Below are positions 45,345 through 55,330 of a DNA stretch of 64,000 nt, in pieces. Every line of letters begins with the position of its first letter. Position 1 is the stretch's first letter. Position numbers and translations under genes: made by a program. The DNA comes from Selenomonas sp. oral taxon 892 str. F0426 (GTDB taxonomy: Bacteria > Bacillota > Negativicutes > Selenomonadales > Selenomonadaceae), in the NCBI RefSeq assembly GCF_000468035.1, contig NZ_KI260546.1:1-64000 (forward strand), in the 5' to 3' direction. A model generated the notes under the pieces. That model saw only the letters and a program-made list of their open reading frames with translations, searched no databases and was not told the origin of the DNA.

Positions 45345-46232
45345 ATGCACCTGCGCGGGAGTCTCTTGCTGCTGACGGCATCACTGCTGTGGGGGACGAC
45401 CTTTGTTGCTCAGATTCTCGGCATGGAGGGGCTCGGTCCCTATACCTATGCGGCAGCGCGCTTTGCACTTGGTACGCTCTTTATGTGGGCGCTCTGGTAT
45501 GCCTATCGCGGCAAGCGTATGACACAGAAGCGTGCAGGGACGTTCCGCTCGGGCTTTCGGGCGGGTATTCCCGTTGGACTTGCGATGTTTGTGGGGGTAA
45601 CCCTGCAGCAGGTCGCGCTGCTCTATACGACGGCGGGAAAGACGGCGTTTATCACGACACTCTACATTGTGCTTGTGCCGCTTGCCGCCGTTCTGCTCGG
45701 TCAGCGCGTACGTGCGGCACAGTGGGGCGGCGCGGTTCTTGCTTTTACAGGAGTCTACTTCCTTTCCGCGCACGGAGAGACCGAGTTAAATACGGGAGAT
45801 ATACTCGTATTCATTTCCTCCTTTTTCTGGATGGCACAAATCTTGCTCATTGACCGCTATGCAAGTACGGTCGATGTCATCGAACTCTGTCTGATGCAGA
45901 TGCTGGTCTGTACGTTTGGGAATACGATGCTTGCCGCCGCTTATGAGCCGTTTGCATGGAGCGCCGTCGCGGGCGCAGCATTCCCCATTCTCTACGGGGG
46001 GATTCTCTCCTGCGGTGTCGCCTACACCTGTCAGATTCTCGGGCAGGCGTATGTGGAGCCAACGCAGGCATCCATTCTCCTCTCGCTTGAGGCGGTATTT
46101 GCCGCTGTGTCGGGGTGGATCGTTCTCGGGGAGACGATGAGCGGCATTCAGCTGTTCGGCTGTGCTCTCCTCCTCGGCGGTGCACTCATTGCGCAGATGC
46201 GCGGTACAGGGAAACAGCAGGAATTTGATTGA
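45345..46232 (+). CDS. EamA/DMT-family membrane transporter
   Basis: A 295-aa protein with about ten predicted helices in two EamA repeats (LLTASLLWGTTFVAQ at the start of the first; GGILSCGVAYTCQILGQ and PTQASILLSLEAVFAAVSG in the second). Members export amino acids or other metabolites. The ATG is one base after the ABC ATPase stop, so it may belong to that operon. Substrate unknown. Confidence 0.87.
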   Translation: MHLRGSLLLLTASLLWGTTFVAQILGMEGLGPYTYAAARFALGTLFMWALWYAYRGKRMTQKRAGTFRSGFRAGIPVGLAMFVGVTLQQVALLYTTAGKTAFITTLYIVLVPLAAVLLGQRVRAAQWGGAVLAFTGVYFLSAHGETELNTGDILVFISSFFWMAQILLIDRYASTVDVIELCLMQMLVCTFGNTMLAAAYEPFAWSAVAGAAFPILYGGILSCGVAYTCQILGQAYVEPTQASILLSLEAVFAAVSGWIVLGETMSGIQLFGCALLLGGALIAQMRGTGKQQEFD

Positions 46233-46258
46233 ATCGATACTTCGATAGGAGTATGTAT

Positions 46259-47239
46259 ATGCCGGCAGCTGAAATTATCAAACCGAAAATCACAATCAAG
46301 GTGGTCGGCGTGGGCGGCGGCGGCAACAATATCGTGCGCTGTGTGCGAGAGAAATATGACCTCGACATCACGCTCATCGGCATCAACTCTGATCTGCGCC
46401 AGCTGAATACGCTGCACAAGCAGGGAATCGCGGTGCTGCCCATCGGCGAGAACTTGACAAATGGGCGCGGTACGGGCGGTCGTGTCGAGATTGGAGAACA
46501 GGCTGCACGTGAGGGAGAGAAGGCGATTCGCGCCATACTGGAGGGGGCAGATCTCGTCATCATTGCAGCAACGATGGGGGGCGGACTCGGTACGGGAGCC
46601 GCACCTGTCGTGGCGGAAATTGTAGAGGACATGGGGATTCTCTCGATTGGCGTCGTGACCACACCGTTCCACTTCGAGATGGCGCGCAAAATGCAGACGG
46701 CACAGACGGGCATTGCACGCATGCAGGGACATACAGATGCCTTTATCACGATCCGTAACGACAACTTGCTCAAGATCGCGCCGGATCGCAATATGTCCTT
46801 TGTCGACGCCTTTGCCCTCGCGGATGAGGTGCTGCGGCAGACGGTCGGCTGTGTGGCAGAGCTCATTCTCACGACGGGGGTCATCAATGTCGATTTCTCC
46901 GACGTGACGACGATTTTCCGCCAGAGCCCGTCGAGTGACGCACTGCTCGCCATCGGGGTGGAGGAGAGCCCCCAGAAGGCTGTTCGCAAGGCGATTGAAA
47001 GCCCTCTCATTGATCGGGGGATTGAGGGGGCGCGCGGCGTCGTACTCAATCTCACGGGAGATCCCAAGATGAGCATGCGCGATGTGGATGAGGCCGTGCA
47101 CTATATCCATCGAAGCGCACATCCTGAGGTCAATGTCATTGTTGGACTCGTTGTGCAGCCGGAGATGTCGGGGAAGGTGCAGGCGACGCTCATCGCGACG
47201 GATTTTGATGACGCCTATGCTGCGGCAAGCGACGGCTGA
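46259..47239 (+). CDS. Divergent FtsZ-like tubulin-family GTPase
   Basis: A 326-aa FtsZ homologue. It has GVGGGGNNIVR, the tubulin signature as GGGLGTGAAP (usual FtsZ GGGTGTGAAP), VVTTPFHFE, the NDNLL loop, and a T7 loop NVDFSDV with the catalytic aspartate. The GRGTGG loop differs from the GLGAGANP of cell-division FtsZ, and the C-terminal tail that binds FtsA, ZipA or SepF is absent; the protein stops soon after the core. No dcw genes are near, so this is probably a second, non-division FtsZ. The ATG at 46259 follows TAGGAG by 7 bases. Confidence 0.85.
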   Translation: MPAAEIIKPKITIKVVGVGGGGNNIVRCVREKYDLDITLIGINSDLRQLNTLHKQGIAVLPIGENLTNGRGTGGRVEIGEQAAREGEKAIRAILEGADLVIIAATMGGGLGTGAAPVVAEIVEDMGILSIGVVTTPFHFEMARKMQTAQTGIARMQGHTDAFITIRNDNLLKIAPDRNMSFVDAFALADEVLRQTVGCVAELILTTGVINVDFSDVTTIFRQSPSSDALLAIGVEESPQKAVRKAIESPLIDRGIEGARGVVLNLTGDPKMSMRDVDEAVHYIHRSAHPEVNVIVGLVVQPEMSGKVQATLIATDFDDAYAAASDG

Positions 47240-47271
47240 CTGCAGTACAATATGTGAAAGGGGGAACGCTG

Positions 47272-48060
47272 ATGACAGAACTCCTGCATGAGATGCATGC
47301 GTGGATGAATGACTATATGCGTTCCTTCCGGACGGACGAGCCTGACGTGATGTTGGGGATACAGCTCAAAGAGATTCATACGGGCTATGTTACGACGAAT
47401 GCGCGTGCACTTGCAAAGCATCTGGGATGCAATGCACACGATACGGGACTTGCTGAGATTATCGGGCTCTTTCACGATGTGGGGCGTTTTCGACAGTATG
47501 CCATATATCAGACGTTCAACGATGCCTCCTCGGAGGATCATGCCGATCTCGGACTGAAGGTGCTCGCGGAGGAAGTAGACTTTCTGGAGCGGCTCACCCC
47601 TGCGGATGCGGACCTTGTACGTTTTGCCATCAAGTACCACAACAAGAAGGAAATCGCGCCGACGGATGATGAGCGAAAGCTGTTTTTTGCAAAGCTGATC
47701 CGCGACGCGGACAAGCTCGACATCTATCGCGTACTGCTGCCGTTTCTTACGCCCGAGGGGGCGGAGACGGCGCCGAACTTCGTACCATCGGACGCGGCGC
47801 AGGAGGTCAGTCCCGACTTCGTGGTAGACTTCGCGGCGGGACGACAGGCCGACTACTATCGTCTGCGTACGCACGGCGACCGCAAGATTGTGCGCCTCAT
47901 GTGGATCTATGACATCAATTTTATGTGGACACTGCGCCGCATTGTCGAACGCGGTTATGTGGACGCCTTTATTGAGAGCCTTCCAGCGCAGGAGGGGATT
48001 GCCGAGGGAGTCGCACGTCTGCGCGCCTACATCGAGCGGCTCTGCGCACAGAACGATTGA
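47272..48060 (+). CDS. HD-domain phosphohydrolase
   Basis: A 262-aa metal-dependent hydrolase of the HD superfamily: His in EIHTGYV, the HD pair in GLFHDVGRFRQY near residue 67, His in SEDHADLG, and a later KLIRDADKLDIYR with the final Asp. No other domain is joined to it. It starts behind GAAAGGGGGA. The substrate cannot be told; phosphate esters or nucleotides are usual for the fold. Confidence 0.82.
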   Translation: MTELLHEMHAWMNDYMRSFRTDEPDVMLGIQLKEIHTGYVTTNARALAKHLGCNAHDTGLAEIIGLFHDVGRFRQYAIYQTFNDASSEDHADLGLKVLAEEVDFLERLTPADADLVRFAIKYHNKKEIAPTDDERKLFFAKLIRDADKLDIYRVLLPFLTPEGAETAPNFVPSDAAQEVSPDFVVDFAAGRQADYYRLRTHGDRKIVRLMWIYDINFMWTLRRIVERGYVDAFIESLPAQEGIAEGVARLRAYIERLCAQND

Positions 48061-48087
48061 TTGGAATTATACGGATAGAGGGATACC

Positions 48088-49749
<1,662 letters not shown>

Positions 49750-49807
49750 GTTCTCCGCCGCGTGTGGTATCATGTCGTCCGATGCGGGCGGCATAAGGAG
49801 GTTTGCT

Positions 49808-50104
49808 GTGGCAAAGATACCGAAGAACCGATCTGACAAAGATATGATGCAGGGCTTTGAGGAGGAGGAAACCCTCGCCGAGGTTCTGCTGAAAAAGGAG
49901 CGGCAGGAGGAGGAACGTGCGCGTATACAGGCGGCACAGGAGCCTCCCGCCGACCTTGCCCGTGCTGGACTTTCGTCCGCGCAGGCAGATGAACTCGGCC
50001 GAGCGCTGATGGAGCTGAAACTGACACTTGCCCAGGAAGACGTGCAGCACTATAAGCTCAAGATCCAGCGTAAGGGTCGGCAGGTGATTATCACGGCGAC
50101 GTGA
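49808..50104 (+). CDS. Small hypothetical protein, charged
   Basis: A 98-aa protein starting at GTG seven bases after AAGGAGG. Residues 20-50 are Glu/Lys-rich and probably helical (EEEETLAEVLLKKERQEEE); the C-terminal third alternates charged and hydrophobic residues (YKLKIQRKGRQVII), as in beta strands. No signal peptide, membrane segment or cysteine. I do not recognise it. It lies between glnS and the transporter at 50135 and may be cotranscribed with either. Confidence 0.6.
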   Translation: MAKIPKNRSDKDMMQGFEEEETLAEVLLKKERQEEERARIQAAQEPPADLARAGLSSAQADELGRALMELKLTLAQEDVQHYKLKIQRKGRQVIITAT

Positions 50105-50134
50105 TTGATCTCGTAACGAGAAGAAGGATGTGTA

Positions 50135-51421
50135 ATGATGGAAAATGCAACGATTGCGGCGATTGTCATCTTTGTCGTCGCATATGCGCTCATCATCTCT
50201 GAAAAGGTGCACCGTACGATCGTTGGATTGTTCGGCGCAATGCTCATGATACTCTTTGGCATCATTGATCAAGAGACGGCCGTTCACCACATTGACTTCA
50301 ACACCCTGGGACTGCTCATGGGGATGATGATCATTGTGAATATCACGAGCGAGACGGGGCTCTTTAACTACCTCGCGATCTGGGCAGCGCAGAAGGTAAA
50401 GGCGCGTCCGGTTGCGCTCCTTGTCGTGCTCTCGACCATTACGATGGTTTGCTCGGCGCTGCTGGACAATGTTACGACGGTGCTTTTGACCGTGCCTATT
50501 ACGTTCAGCATTACCTCGCAGCTCAAGGTAGACGTTATGCCGTATCTCATCGCGCAGATCCTGTCATCGAACATCGGCGGCACGGCAACCCTCATCGGCG
50601 ATCCGCCGAATATCATGATCGGCAGCGCGGTTGGGCTTGACTTCATGGCGTTTATCGATAATCTCACACTTGTCTCTATTATTATCTTTATCTTGGTACA
50701 ATTCATCCTTATTGCACTTTATCGCAAAGACCTGCATACACAGCCGGAGCTGCAGGAAAAAATCATGCGCTTGCCTGCAGATGCGCAGATCACGGACCAT
50801 GCTCTGCTGAAGAAATGTCTTGCAGTTATCTTCCTCACGATTACGCTGTTCGTTCTGCACGGCAATCTCGGTTTGGAGTCCGCAACCGTTGCACTTTCTG
50901 GTGCAGGACTGCTCCTGCTGCTCACGGCAACGGAGGACGAGGAAAAGATTGTCAAGATACTCTCCAAGATTGAGTGGCCGGCCATTTTCTTCTTCGGCGG
51001 CCTCTTTATCCTCGTCGGTGCACTCGTTGAGACGGGCGTTATCCGTATGCTTGCGGCTGAGGCAATCCAGGCGACGGGCGGTGATGTCGAGGCAACGGCA
51101 ATCCTAATCCTCTGGATGAGCGCATTTGCATCCGCCTTCATCGACAACATTCCGTTTGTTGCAACGCTGATCCCCCTCATTCAAGACATGGGCCAAATGG
51201 GCCTCAGCAACCTCGATCCGCTCTGGTGGTCCCTGGCGCTCGGCGCATGCCTAGGCGGAAACGGAACGCTGATCGGTGCGAGCGCAAACGTTGTCGTTGC
51301 ATCCATGTCGGCGCAGCGTGGACGTCCCATTTCCTTCATCGGGTTCATGAAAATTGCGCTGCCCATCATGACGTTTACCATCGCTATTGCAAACATTTAC
51401 GTCTATATCCGCTATCTCTGA
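50135..51421 (+). CDS. ArsB/NhaD-superfamily ion transporter
   Basis: A 428-aa membrane protein with about eleven helices in two repeats. SALLDNVTTVLLTVPITF and NIGGTATLIGDPPNIMIG in the first half, and AFIDNIPFVATLIPL and GGNGTLIGASANVV in the second, are the paired helix-hairpin motifs of the ArsB/NhaD/YbiR group. It may exchange sodium and protons or carry an anion. No ars genes or regulator accompany it, so arsenite efflux is not supported. Confidence 0.85.
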   Translation: MMENATIAAIVIFVVAYALIISEKVHRTIVGLFGAMLMILFGIIDQETAVHHIDFNTLGLLMGMMIIVNITSETGLFNYLAIWAAQKVKARPVALLVVLSTITMVCSALLDNVTTVLLTVPITFSITSQLKVDVMPYLIAQILSSNIGGTATLIGDPPNIMIGSAVGLDFMAFIDNLTLVSIIIFILVQFILIALYRKDLHTQPELQEKIMRLPADAQITDHALLKKCLAVIFLTITLFVLHGNLGLESATVALSGAGLLLLLTATEDEEKIVKILSKIEWPAIFFFGGLFILVGALVETGVIRMLAAEAIQATGGDVEATAILILWMSAFASAFIDNIPFVATLIPLIQDMGQMGLSNLDPLWWSLALGACLGGNGTLIGASANVVVASMSAQRGRPISFIGFMKIALPIMTFTIAIANIYVYIRYL

Positions 51422-51435
51422 GTATTTCTGACATC

Positions 51436-51474
51436 AAAATCCCCGGCATCTGTGGCTGCCGGGGATTTATCTTT
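51436..51474 (+). terminator. Intrinsic terminator after the ion transporter
   Basis: AAATCCCCGGCA (51437-51448) pairs perfectly with TGCCGGGGATTT (51457-51468), followed by a short T-rich stretch. Confidence 0.83.
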
Positions 51475-51514
51475 ACGCGGAATGTGCTGTTCTAGAAAAG
51501 AGAGGAGGGCGCAT

Positions 51515-52441
51515 ATGATCCTCAATACAGGAATGCGTACAGACATCCCTGCGTTCTATGCACCGTGGTTCGTGAACCGCTTGCGCGCAGGCGAAGTGTG
51601 TGTGCGCAACCCTTACGATGCACAGCACGTCACGCGTTACCTCCTTGATCCGCGCGTTGTCGATCTCATCGCCTTCTGCACGAAGAATCCCGCGCCCATG
51701 CTCCCGCATATGGGCCTCCTCGCGCCGTACGGACAGTTCTGGTACGTCACCATCACGCCCTACGGCGGGGATATTGAGCCAAACGTACCGCCGTGGGAGG
51801 AAGTTGTGCAGAGTTTTCGTCAGCTCTCGAAAATCATCGGCGTGCATGCGATCGGCTGGCGTTATGATCCCATTATCATCGACGAACGGCATACAGTCGA
51901 TTGGCATCGGCAGCAATTCGCCGTGATGGCAGAGATGCTTGCAGGGGCGACGGAGATGGTTGTCATCAGTTTTCTTATGCGGTACGCCAAGACGCGGCGG
52001 AATTTCCCGGAGGGGCGCGATGTCACACGGACCGAACGGCTTGAACTTGGCGCATATATCATTGATACGGCGAAAAACTGCGGCATGATTGTCTACCCCT
52101 GCGGCGGAGGAGATGAACTCGCCGCCTTCGGAGCGGATACGGGCGGCTGCATGACCCCGCACATCTATGAGCGTGCGCTTGGGCGACGCATTCGCTTTCC
52201 GAAATACCAGCGGCAGCGAAAGGAATGTGACTGCTATCTCGGCGCAGACATCGGCACGTATGACAGCTGCCCGCACCTCTGCCGCTACTGCTATGCGAAT
52301 ACGCACGTTGCCCGTGTTGTGAAAAATCGTCGCCGTCACGATCCTGCCTCGCCTTTTCTCATCGGGTACGCAGAGGCGGGTGATCGCGTGCATAATGCGG
52401 TGCAGGAAAGCTGGCTGGATGTGCAGGAGAGGTTGTTTTGA
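51515..52441 (+). CDS. DUF1848 family protein
   Basis: A 308-aa protein starting after GAGAGGAGGGCGCAT. Family landmarks are ILNTGMRTDIPAFYAPWF, the CTKNPAPMLP segment near residue 55, GWRYDPIII and a Cys-rich C-terminal part, CDCYLGADIGTYDSCPHLCRYCYAN, with a C-x3-C-x2-C spacing. The function of the family is not established; the cysteines suggest an Fe-S cluster, and the barrel-like body recalls radical SAM or spore-photoproduct-type enzymes. This is inference. It has its own terminator-separated unit. Confidence 0.8.
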   Translation: MILNTGMRTDIPAFYAPWFVNRLRAGEVCVRNPYDAQHVTRYLLDPRVVDLIAFCTKNPAPMLPHMGLLAPYGQFWYVTITPYGGDIEPNVPPWEEVVQSFRQLSKIIGVHAIGWRYDPIIIDERHTVDWHRQQFAVMAEMLAGATEMVVISFLMRYAKTRRNFPEGRDVTRTERLELGAYIIDTAKNCGMIVYPCGGGDELAAFGADTGGCMTPHIYERALGRRIRFPKYQRQRKECDCYLGADIGTYDSCPHLCRYCYANTHVARVVKNRRRHDPASPFLIGYAEAGDRVHNAVQESWLDVQERLF

Positions 52442-52469
52442 TCAATATCATAAGGCATAGAAAAAATGC

Positions 52470-52498
52470 TTGCACTTTATGAAAAACATCTGTATAAT
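52470..52498 (+). promoter_or_regulatory. Promoter of the zinc-ribbon gene
   Basis: TTGCAC at 52470-52475 and TATAAT at 52493-52498, spacing 17. Confidence 0.85.
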
Positions 52499-52504
52499 AC
52501 AGAG

Positions 52505-52663
52505 CGTTGAAATCCGTTCCTCAAGACCTGATAGTCGTTCAATGAACGAGTGAAGCTTTGCTTATGCAATCAATGCTTGCCCGTACCATAATCTCAGTGA
52601 ACGCTTTCCCAGTTCGGCGAATGGAGAGACTAACTAATATTTTTCAAGGGAGATTGTGGAAGA
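52505..52663 (+). other. Long structured 5' leader of the zinc-ribbon gene
   Basis: About 160 untranslated bases lie between the promoter and the gene. They contain CGTTCAATGAACG, AAGCTTTGCTT and CCAGTTCGGCGAATGG hairpins, and AGCGTT (52503-52508) can pair with AACGCT (52600-52605) to close the first half. No known riboswitch family is recognised. Confidence 0.5.
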
Positions 52664-52960
52664 ATGGCATTTGAAGACAAGACACTCGTGTGCAAGGAAT
52701 GTGGCGGCAACTTCGTATTCACTGCTGGTGAGCAGGAGTTCTACGCGGAGAAGGGCTTTGAGAACGAGCCGGCACGCTGCCGTGACTGCCGCGACAAGCG
52801 TCGCCGTGGTCGTGACGAGCAGAGCAGCGGCGAGCGTCAGATGTTCCATGTGGTCTGTGCCGAGTGCGGCAAGGACACGGAGGTCCCGTTCGAGCCGAAG
52901 ACGGATCGTCCGGTTTACTGCCGTGACTGCTTCAGCTCGAAGCGCGCAGCACGTTTCTAA
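52664..52960 (+). CDS. Small zinc-ribbon protein
   Basis: A 98-aa protein with two zinc-ribbon modules: CKEC near residue 10 with CRDC near 38, then CAEC near 66 with CRDC near 90. The stretch between the modules is Arg/Asp-rich (DKRRRGRDEQSSG), as in nucleic-acid-binding proteins. This fits the probable zinc-binding proteins of unknown function seen in many Firmicutes, but no exact role is known to me. Its strong promoter and long leader suggest high or conditional expression. Confidence 0.82.
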   Translation: MAFEDKTLVCKECGGNFVFTAGEQEFYAEKGFENEPARCRDCRDKRRRGRDEQSSGERQMFHVVCAECGKDTEVPFEPKTDRPVYCRDCFSSKRAARF

Positions 52961-52991
52961 GGATTTTTGAGGAGGCTCTGCCTCCTTCTAT

Positions 52992-53038
52992 GGAGGGATT
53001 GCAGCATTCAGTGCGGCGTCCCTCCTTTGATTTTATTT
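52992..53038 (+). terminator. Intrinsic terminator after the zinc-ribbon gene
   Basis: GGAGGGA (52992-52998) pairs with TCCCTCC (53019-53025) around a 20-base loop with some pairing of its own, followed by TTTGATTTTATTT. A second small hairpin (GAGGAGGC/GCCTCCTTC) lies just before it. Confidence 0.7.
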
Positions 53039-53052
53039 GAGGAGGTTTCCCC

Positions 53053-53823
53053 ATGAAACTGAAGAAATTGGCACTCGTTCTGACCGGTGCTCTCGTGAGC
53101 CTCGCTCTCGTCGGCTGCGGCGGCGGCGATCAGGCAAAGCAGGAAGCTAAGGTGCTGCGCGTCGGCTCTGCGATCGACTTTGCACCCTTTGAGTTCCAAG
53201 ACGAGGGACAGAAGGACTATCAGGGCTTCGACATGGATCTCATCCGTGCCATCGCGAAGGAGATGGGCAGTGAGGCAGAGATTCAGAACATCGGCTTTGA
53301 CGGGCTCATTCCCGCACTGCAGGCAAAGAACATCGACGTCATCATCAGCGGAATGACGATCAATGATGAGCGCAAGCAGAAGGTGGGCTTCTCCGATCCG
53401 TACTATCAGTCGGGACTTACGATGATTGTGCGCAGCGATGAGGAGGCGATCAAATCCTTCAAGGATCTCAAGGGGCATAAGGTCGCTGTCCAGATCGGTA
53501 CGACCAGTGCAAACATGGTCAAGGAGATGGAAGGCGTCACGGTCACGGAGCTCAACACTCCTGCTGACTGCTTTATGGAGCTGAAGGCACGCGGCGTAGA
53601 TGCTGTCGTCAATGACCGTCCTGTCAACGACTACTACATTAAGCAGTCGCAGGCAGTCGGCGTGAAGTCCCTCGAGGACAAGCTCTCTGCAGAGGACTAC
53701 GGCATTGCGATGGCGAAGGACAATGCAGACCTTCAGAAGAAGGTCAATGAGGCGCTCAAGAAGCTGCATGAGAACGGCGAATACGACAAGATCTATCAGA
53801 AGTGGTTTGGTACAGGCAAGTAA
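53053..53823 (+). CDS. Polar amino-acid ABC transporter substrate-binding lipoprotein
   Basis: A 256-aa class II binding protein of the ArtJ/GlnH type. Signal with lipobox LVGC near residue 21; lobe motifs VGSAIDFAPFEF and GFDMDLIRAIAKEMG at the start, DVIISGMTINDERKQKVGFSDPYY in the middle and GEYDKIYQKWFG at the end. No transport genes lie beside it. The permease and ATPase at 43972-45343, which lack a binding protein, are the likely partners. It follows GAGGAGG and ends at a strong terminator. Confidence 0.93.
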   Translation: MKLKKLALVLTGALVSLALVGCGGGDQAKQEAKVLRVGSAIDFAPFEFQDEGQKDYQGFDMDLIRAIAKEMGSEAEIQNIGFDGLIPALQAKNIDVIISGMTINDERKQKVGFSDPYYQSGLTMIVRSDEEAIKSFKDLKGHKVAVQIGTTSANMVKEMEGVTVTELNTPADCFMELKARGVDAVVNDRPVNDYYIKQSQAVGVKSLEDKLSAEDYGIAMAKDNADLQKKVNEALKKLHENGEYDKIYQKWFGTGK

Positions 53824-53840
53824 AGGCTGGATAACATAAG

Positions 53841-53881
53841 GAGCACCGCAGATGGAAGCGTTCCGTCTGCGGTGCTCTTTT
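53841..53881 (+). terminator. Strong intrinsic terminator after the binding-protein gene
   Basis: GAGCACCGCAGA (53841-53852) pairs with TCTGCGGTGCTC (53866-53877); an inner GGAA/TTCC extends it. TTTTCTTTT follows. The opposed DUF4143 gene ends just beyond. Confidence 0.92.
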
Positions 53882-53884
53882 CTT

Positions 53885-55177
53885 TTATAGAAGCTCGATT
53901 GTCTTTCTTGCGAGATATAGAGGAATATTGGTGATTGTGCCATCCTTTTGATAGCTGCGCTTTGAAAAGCGCAGGGCATATTTTGGATTGTGGTCGGCAA
54001 TGTACCGCTTGAATGAGGGGGCAGATTTACGCTCGCCGGCCTTTACCTCTACGGGGATGATATCGCTGCCGGCTTGTAGTACGAAATCTATCTCACTGTT
54101 CTTCGTACTGTAATAGCGCGGCTCGCATGCAAACCGTGTACGAAGCTGCTGCAATATGTAGTTTTCGGTCAATGGACCTTTGAACTGATAGTCGCTTTTT
54201 AGGAGAATCGCACTGTTATCGATCCCTGCCATATACTTTAGCAGTCCTGTGTCAAAGACAAAGAGTTTGAACTGATCGAGCTTGTCAAATGCGGCGAGAG
54301 GGTGCTCCGCCTTGGAAACATTGTAGACGCGGTTGAGCATGCCCGCAGACACCAGCCATTCGATTGCCTCCTCGAATTCGCGTGCCCGGCCCCCGCTGCG
54401 AACAGCCCCGTACATGAATTTCTCATTTGACTTGGCAAGCTGTGCAACAATGCTGCGGAATACGAGGAGAATGCGGCCACTGTTGACGTTTCCGTTGTGT
54501 TTGGAAAAGTCGTTTTCATAGATTGTGATGAGTTCCCTCTGGATCTCGGATATTCTGGCGGGATCTTTATATCTTTCCCAAGAGGCGACACATTCCGGCA
54601 TTCCGCCGATGATGAGATAATTGTTGTAGGCATCAAGCAAACGCTGATGAAAAATATCCTCGATGTGCTGATCTTTCTGTATGCTTTCATAGTATGAATA
54701 AAGCGTTGGGTTTATTGCTGCGAGGAATTCATCGAAGGTCAGCGGCTGGATGTCGAGTAGATTGACCATGCCGACGGGGTAGGATTTGGGTGCGGCAAGG
54801 AGTGTTCCAAGCAGACTCCCCGCAGCAATGACGTGGTAGTCATTCGCCTTTTCCTTGAAGTATTTGAGCGCGTTCAACGCAGCGGGACATTCCTGAATTT
54901 CATCGAAGATGAGAAGCGTCGTATGCGGCTCGATTCTCTCACCTGCGACGATGGAGAGCAATTCCACGATGCGGTGGGGATTTTTGTTCGTTTCAAAGAT
55001 GGAGGTCAGTGCATCATCTTCATCAAAATTGAAATAGACAGAGTTGCTGTAGTGGGATTTCCCAAATTCCTTCATCAGCCATGTTTTGCCAACTTGACGT
55101 GCTCCTCTCAGAACGAGAGGCTTGCGATCTTTGCGAACTTTCCACTGCAGCAATGTATGGATTGCATTGCGGTTCAC
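53885..55177 (-). CDS. AAA ATPase with DUF4143 domain
   Basis: A 430-aa protein of the archaeal-type AAA_14/DUF4143 family. Walker A is GARQVGKTW near residue 27, Walker B is LLIFDEIQECPAAL near residue 90, and AAGSLLGTLL is a sensor segment. The C-terminal half (from about 230) is DUF4143 with VEVKAGERKSAPSFKRYI, a nuclease-like Asp-Glu-Lys core. The function is unknown. It is lower in G+C than its neighbours, begins at GTG, and has a repeat-bearing upstream region; it looks like an accessory, acquired gene. Confidence 0.87.
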   Translation of the reverse strand: MNRNAIHTLLQWKVRKDRKPLVLRGARQVGKTWLMKEFGKSHYSNSVYFNFDEDDALTSIFETNKNPHRIVELLSIVAGERIEPHTTLLIFDEIQECPAALNALKYFKEKANDYHVIAAGSLLGTLLAAPKSYPVGMVNLLDIQPLTFDEFLAAINPTLYSYYESIQKDQHIEDIFHQRLLDAYNNYLIIGGMPECVASWERYKDPARISEIQRELITIYENDFSKHNGNVNSGRILLVFRSIVAQLAKSNEKFMYGAVRSGGRAREFEEAIEWLVSAGMLNRVYNVSKAEHPLAAFDKLDQFKLFVFDTGLLKYMAGIDNSAILLKSDYQFKGPLTENYILQQLRTRFACEPRYYSTKNSEIDFVLQAGSDIIPVEVKAGERKSAPSFKRYIADHNPKYALRFSKRSYQKDGTITNIPLYLARKTIELL

Positions 55178-55214
55178 AGGATCACCGTCCTTTCCTGAAC
55201 ATTGGGATAGTACA

Positions 55215-55291
55215 ACACGTTTTTCTGACTATTATAACTGGATTTTACACATTTTTCTAGATAAATTTAGACCCAAATACACGTTTTTCTG
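55215..55291 (-). repeat. Three 13-bp direct repeats at exact 32-bp spacing
   Basis: ACACRTTTTTCTR occurs at 55215-55227, 55247-55259 and 55279-55291. The 32-bp period equals about three helical turns, so all copies face the same side. The region is the A+T-rich upstream sequence of the DUF4143 gene. Confidence 0.75.
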
Positions 55292-55330
55292 CGATACAGA
55301 TCAATGAAAATGCTTGCTAGGCGCTCGCTT

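Noticed and set aside
50135-51421. Arsenite efflux pump ArsB
   Set aside because: The fold is shared, but no arsR, arsA or arsC is near and the protein fits the wider ArsB/NhaD group.
55215-55291. CRISPR array
   Set aside because: The repeats are only 13 bases, the intervening segments 19 bases, and no cas gene is near.
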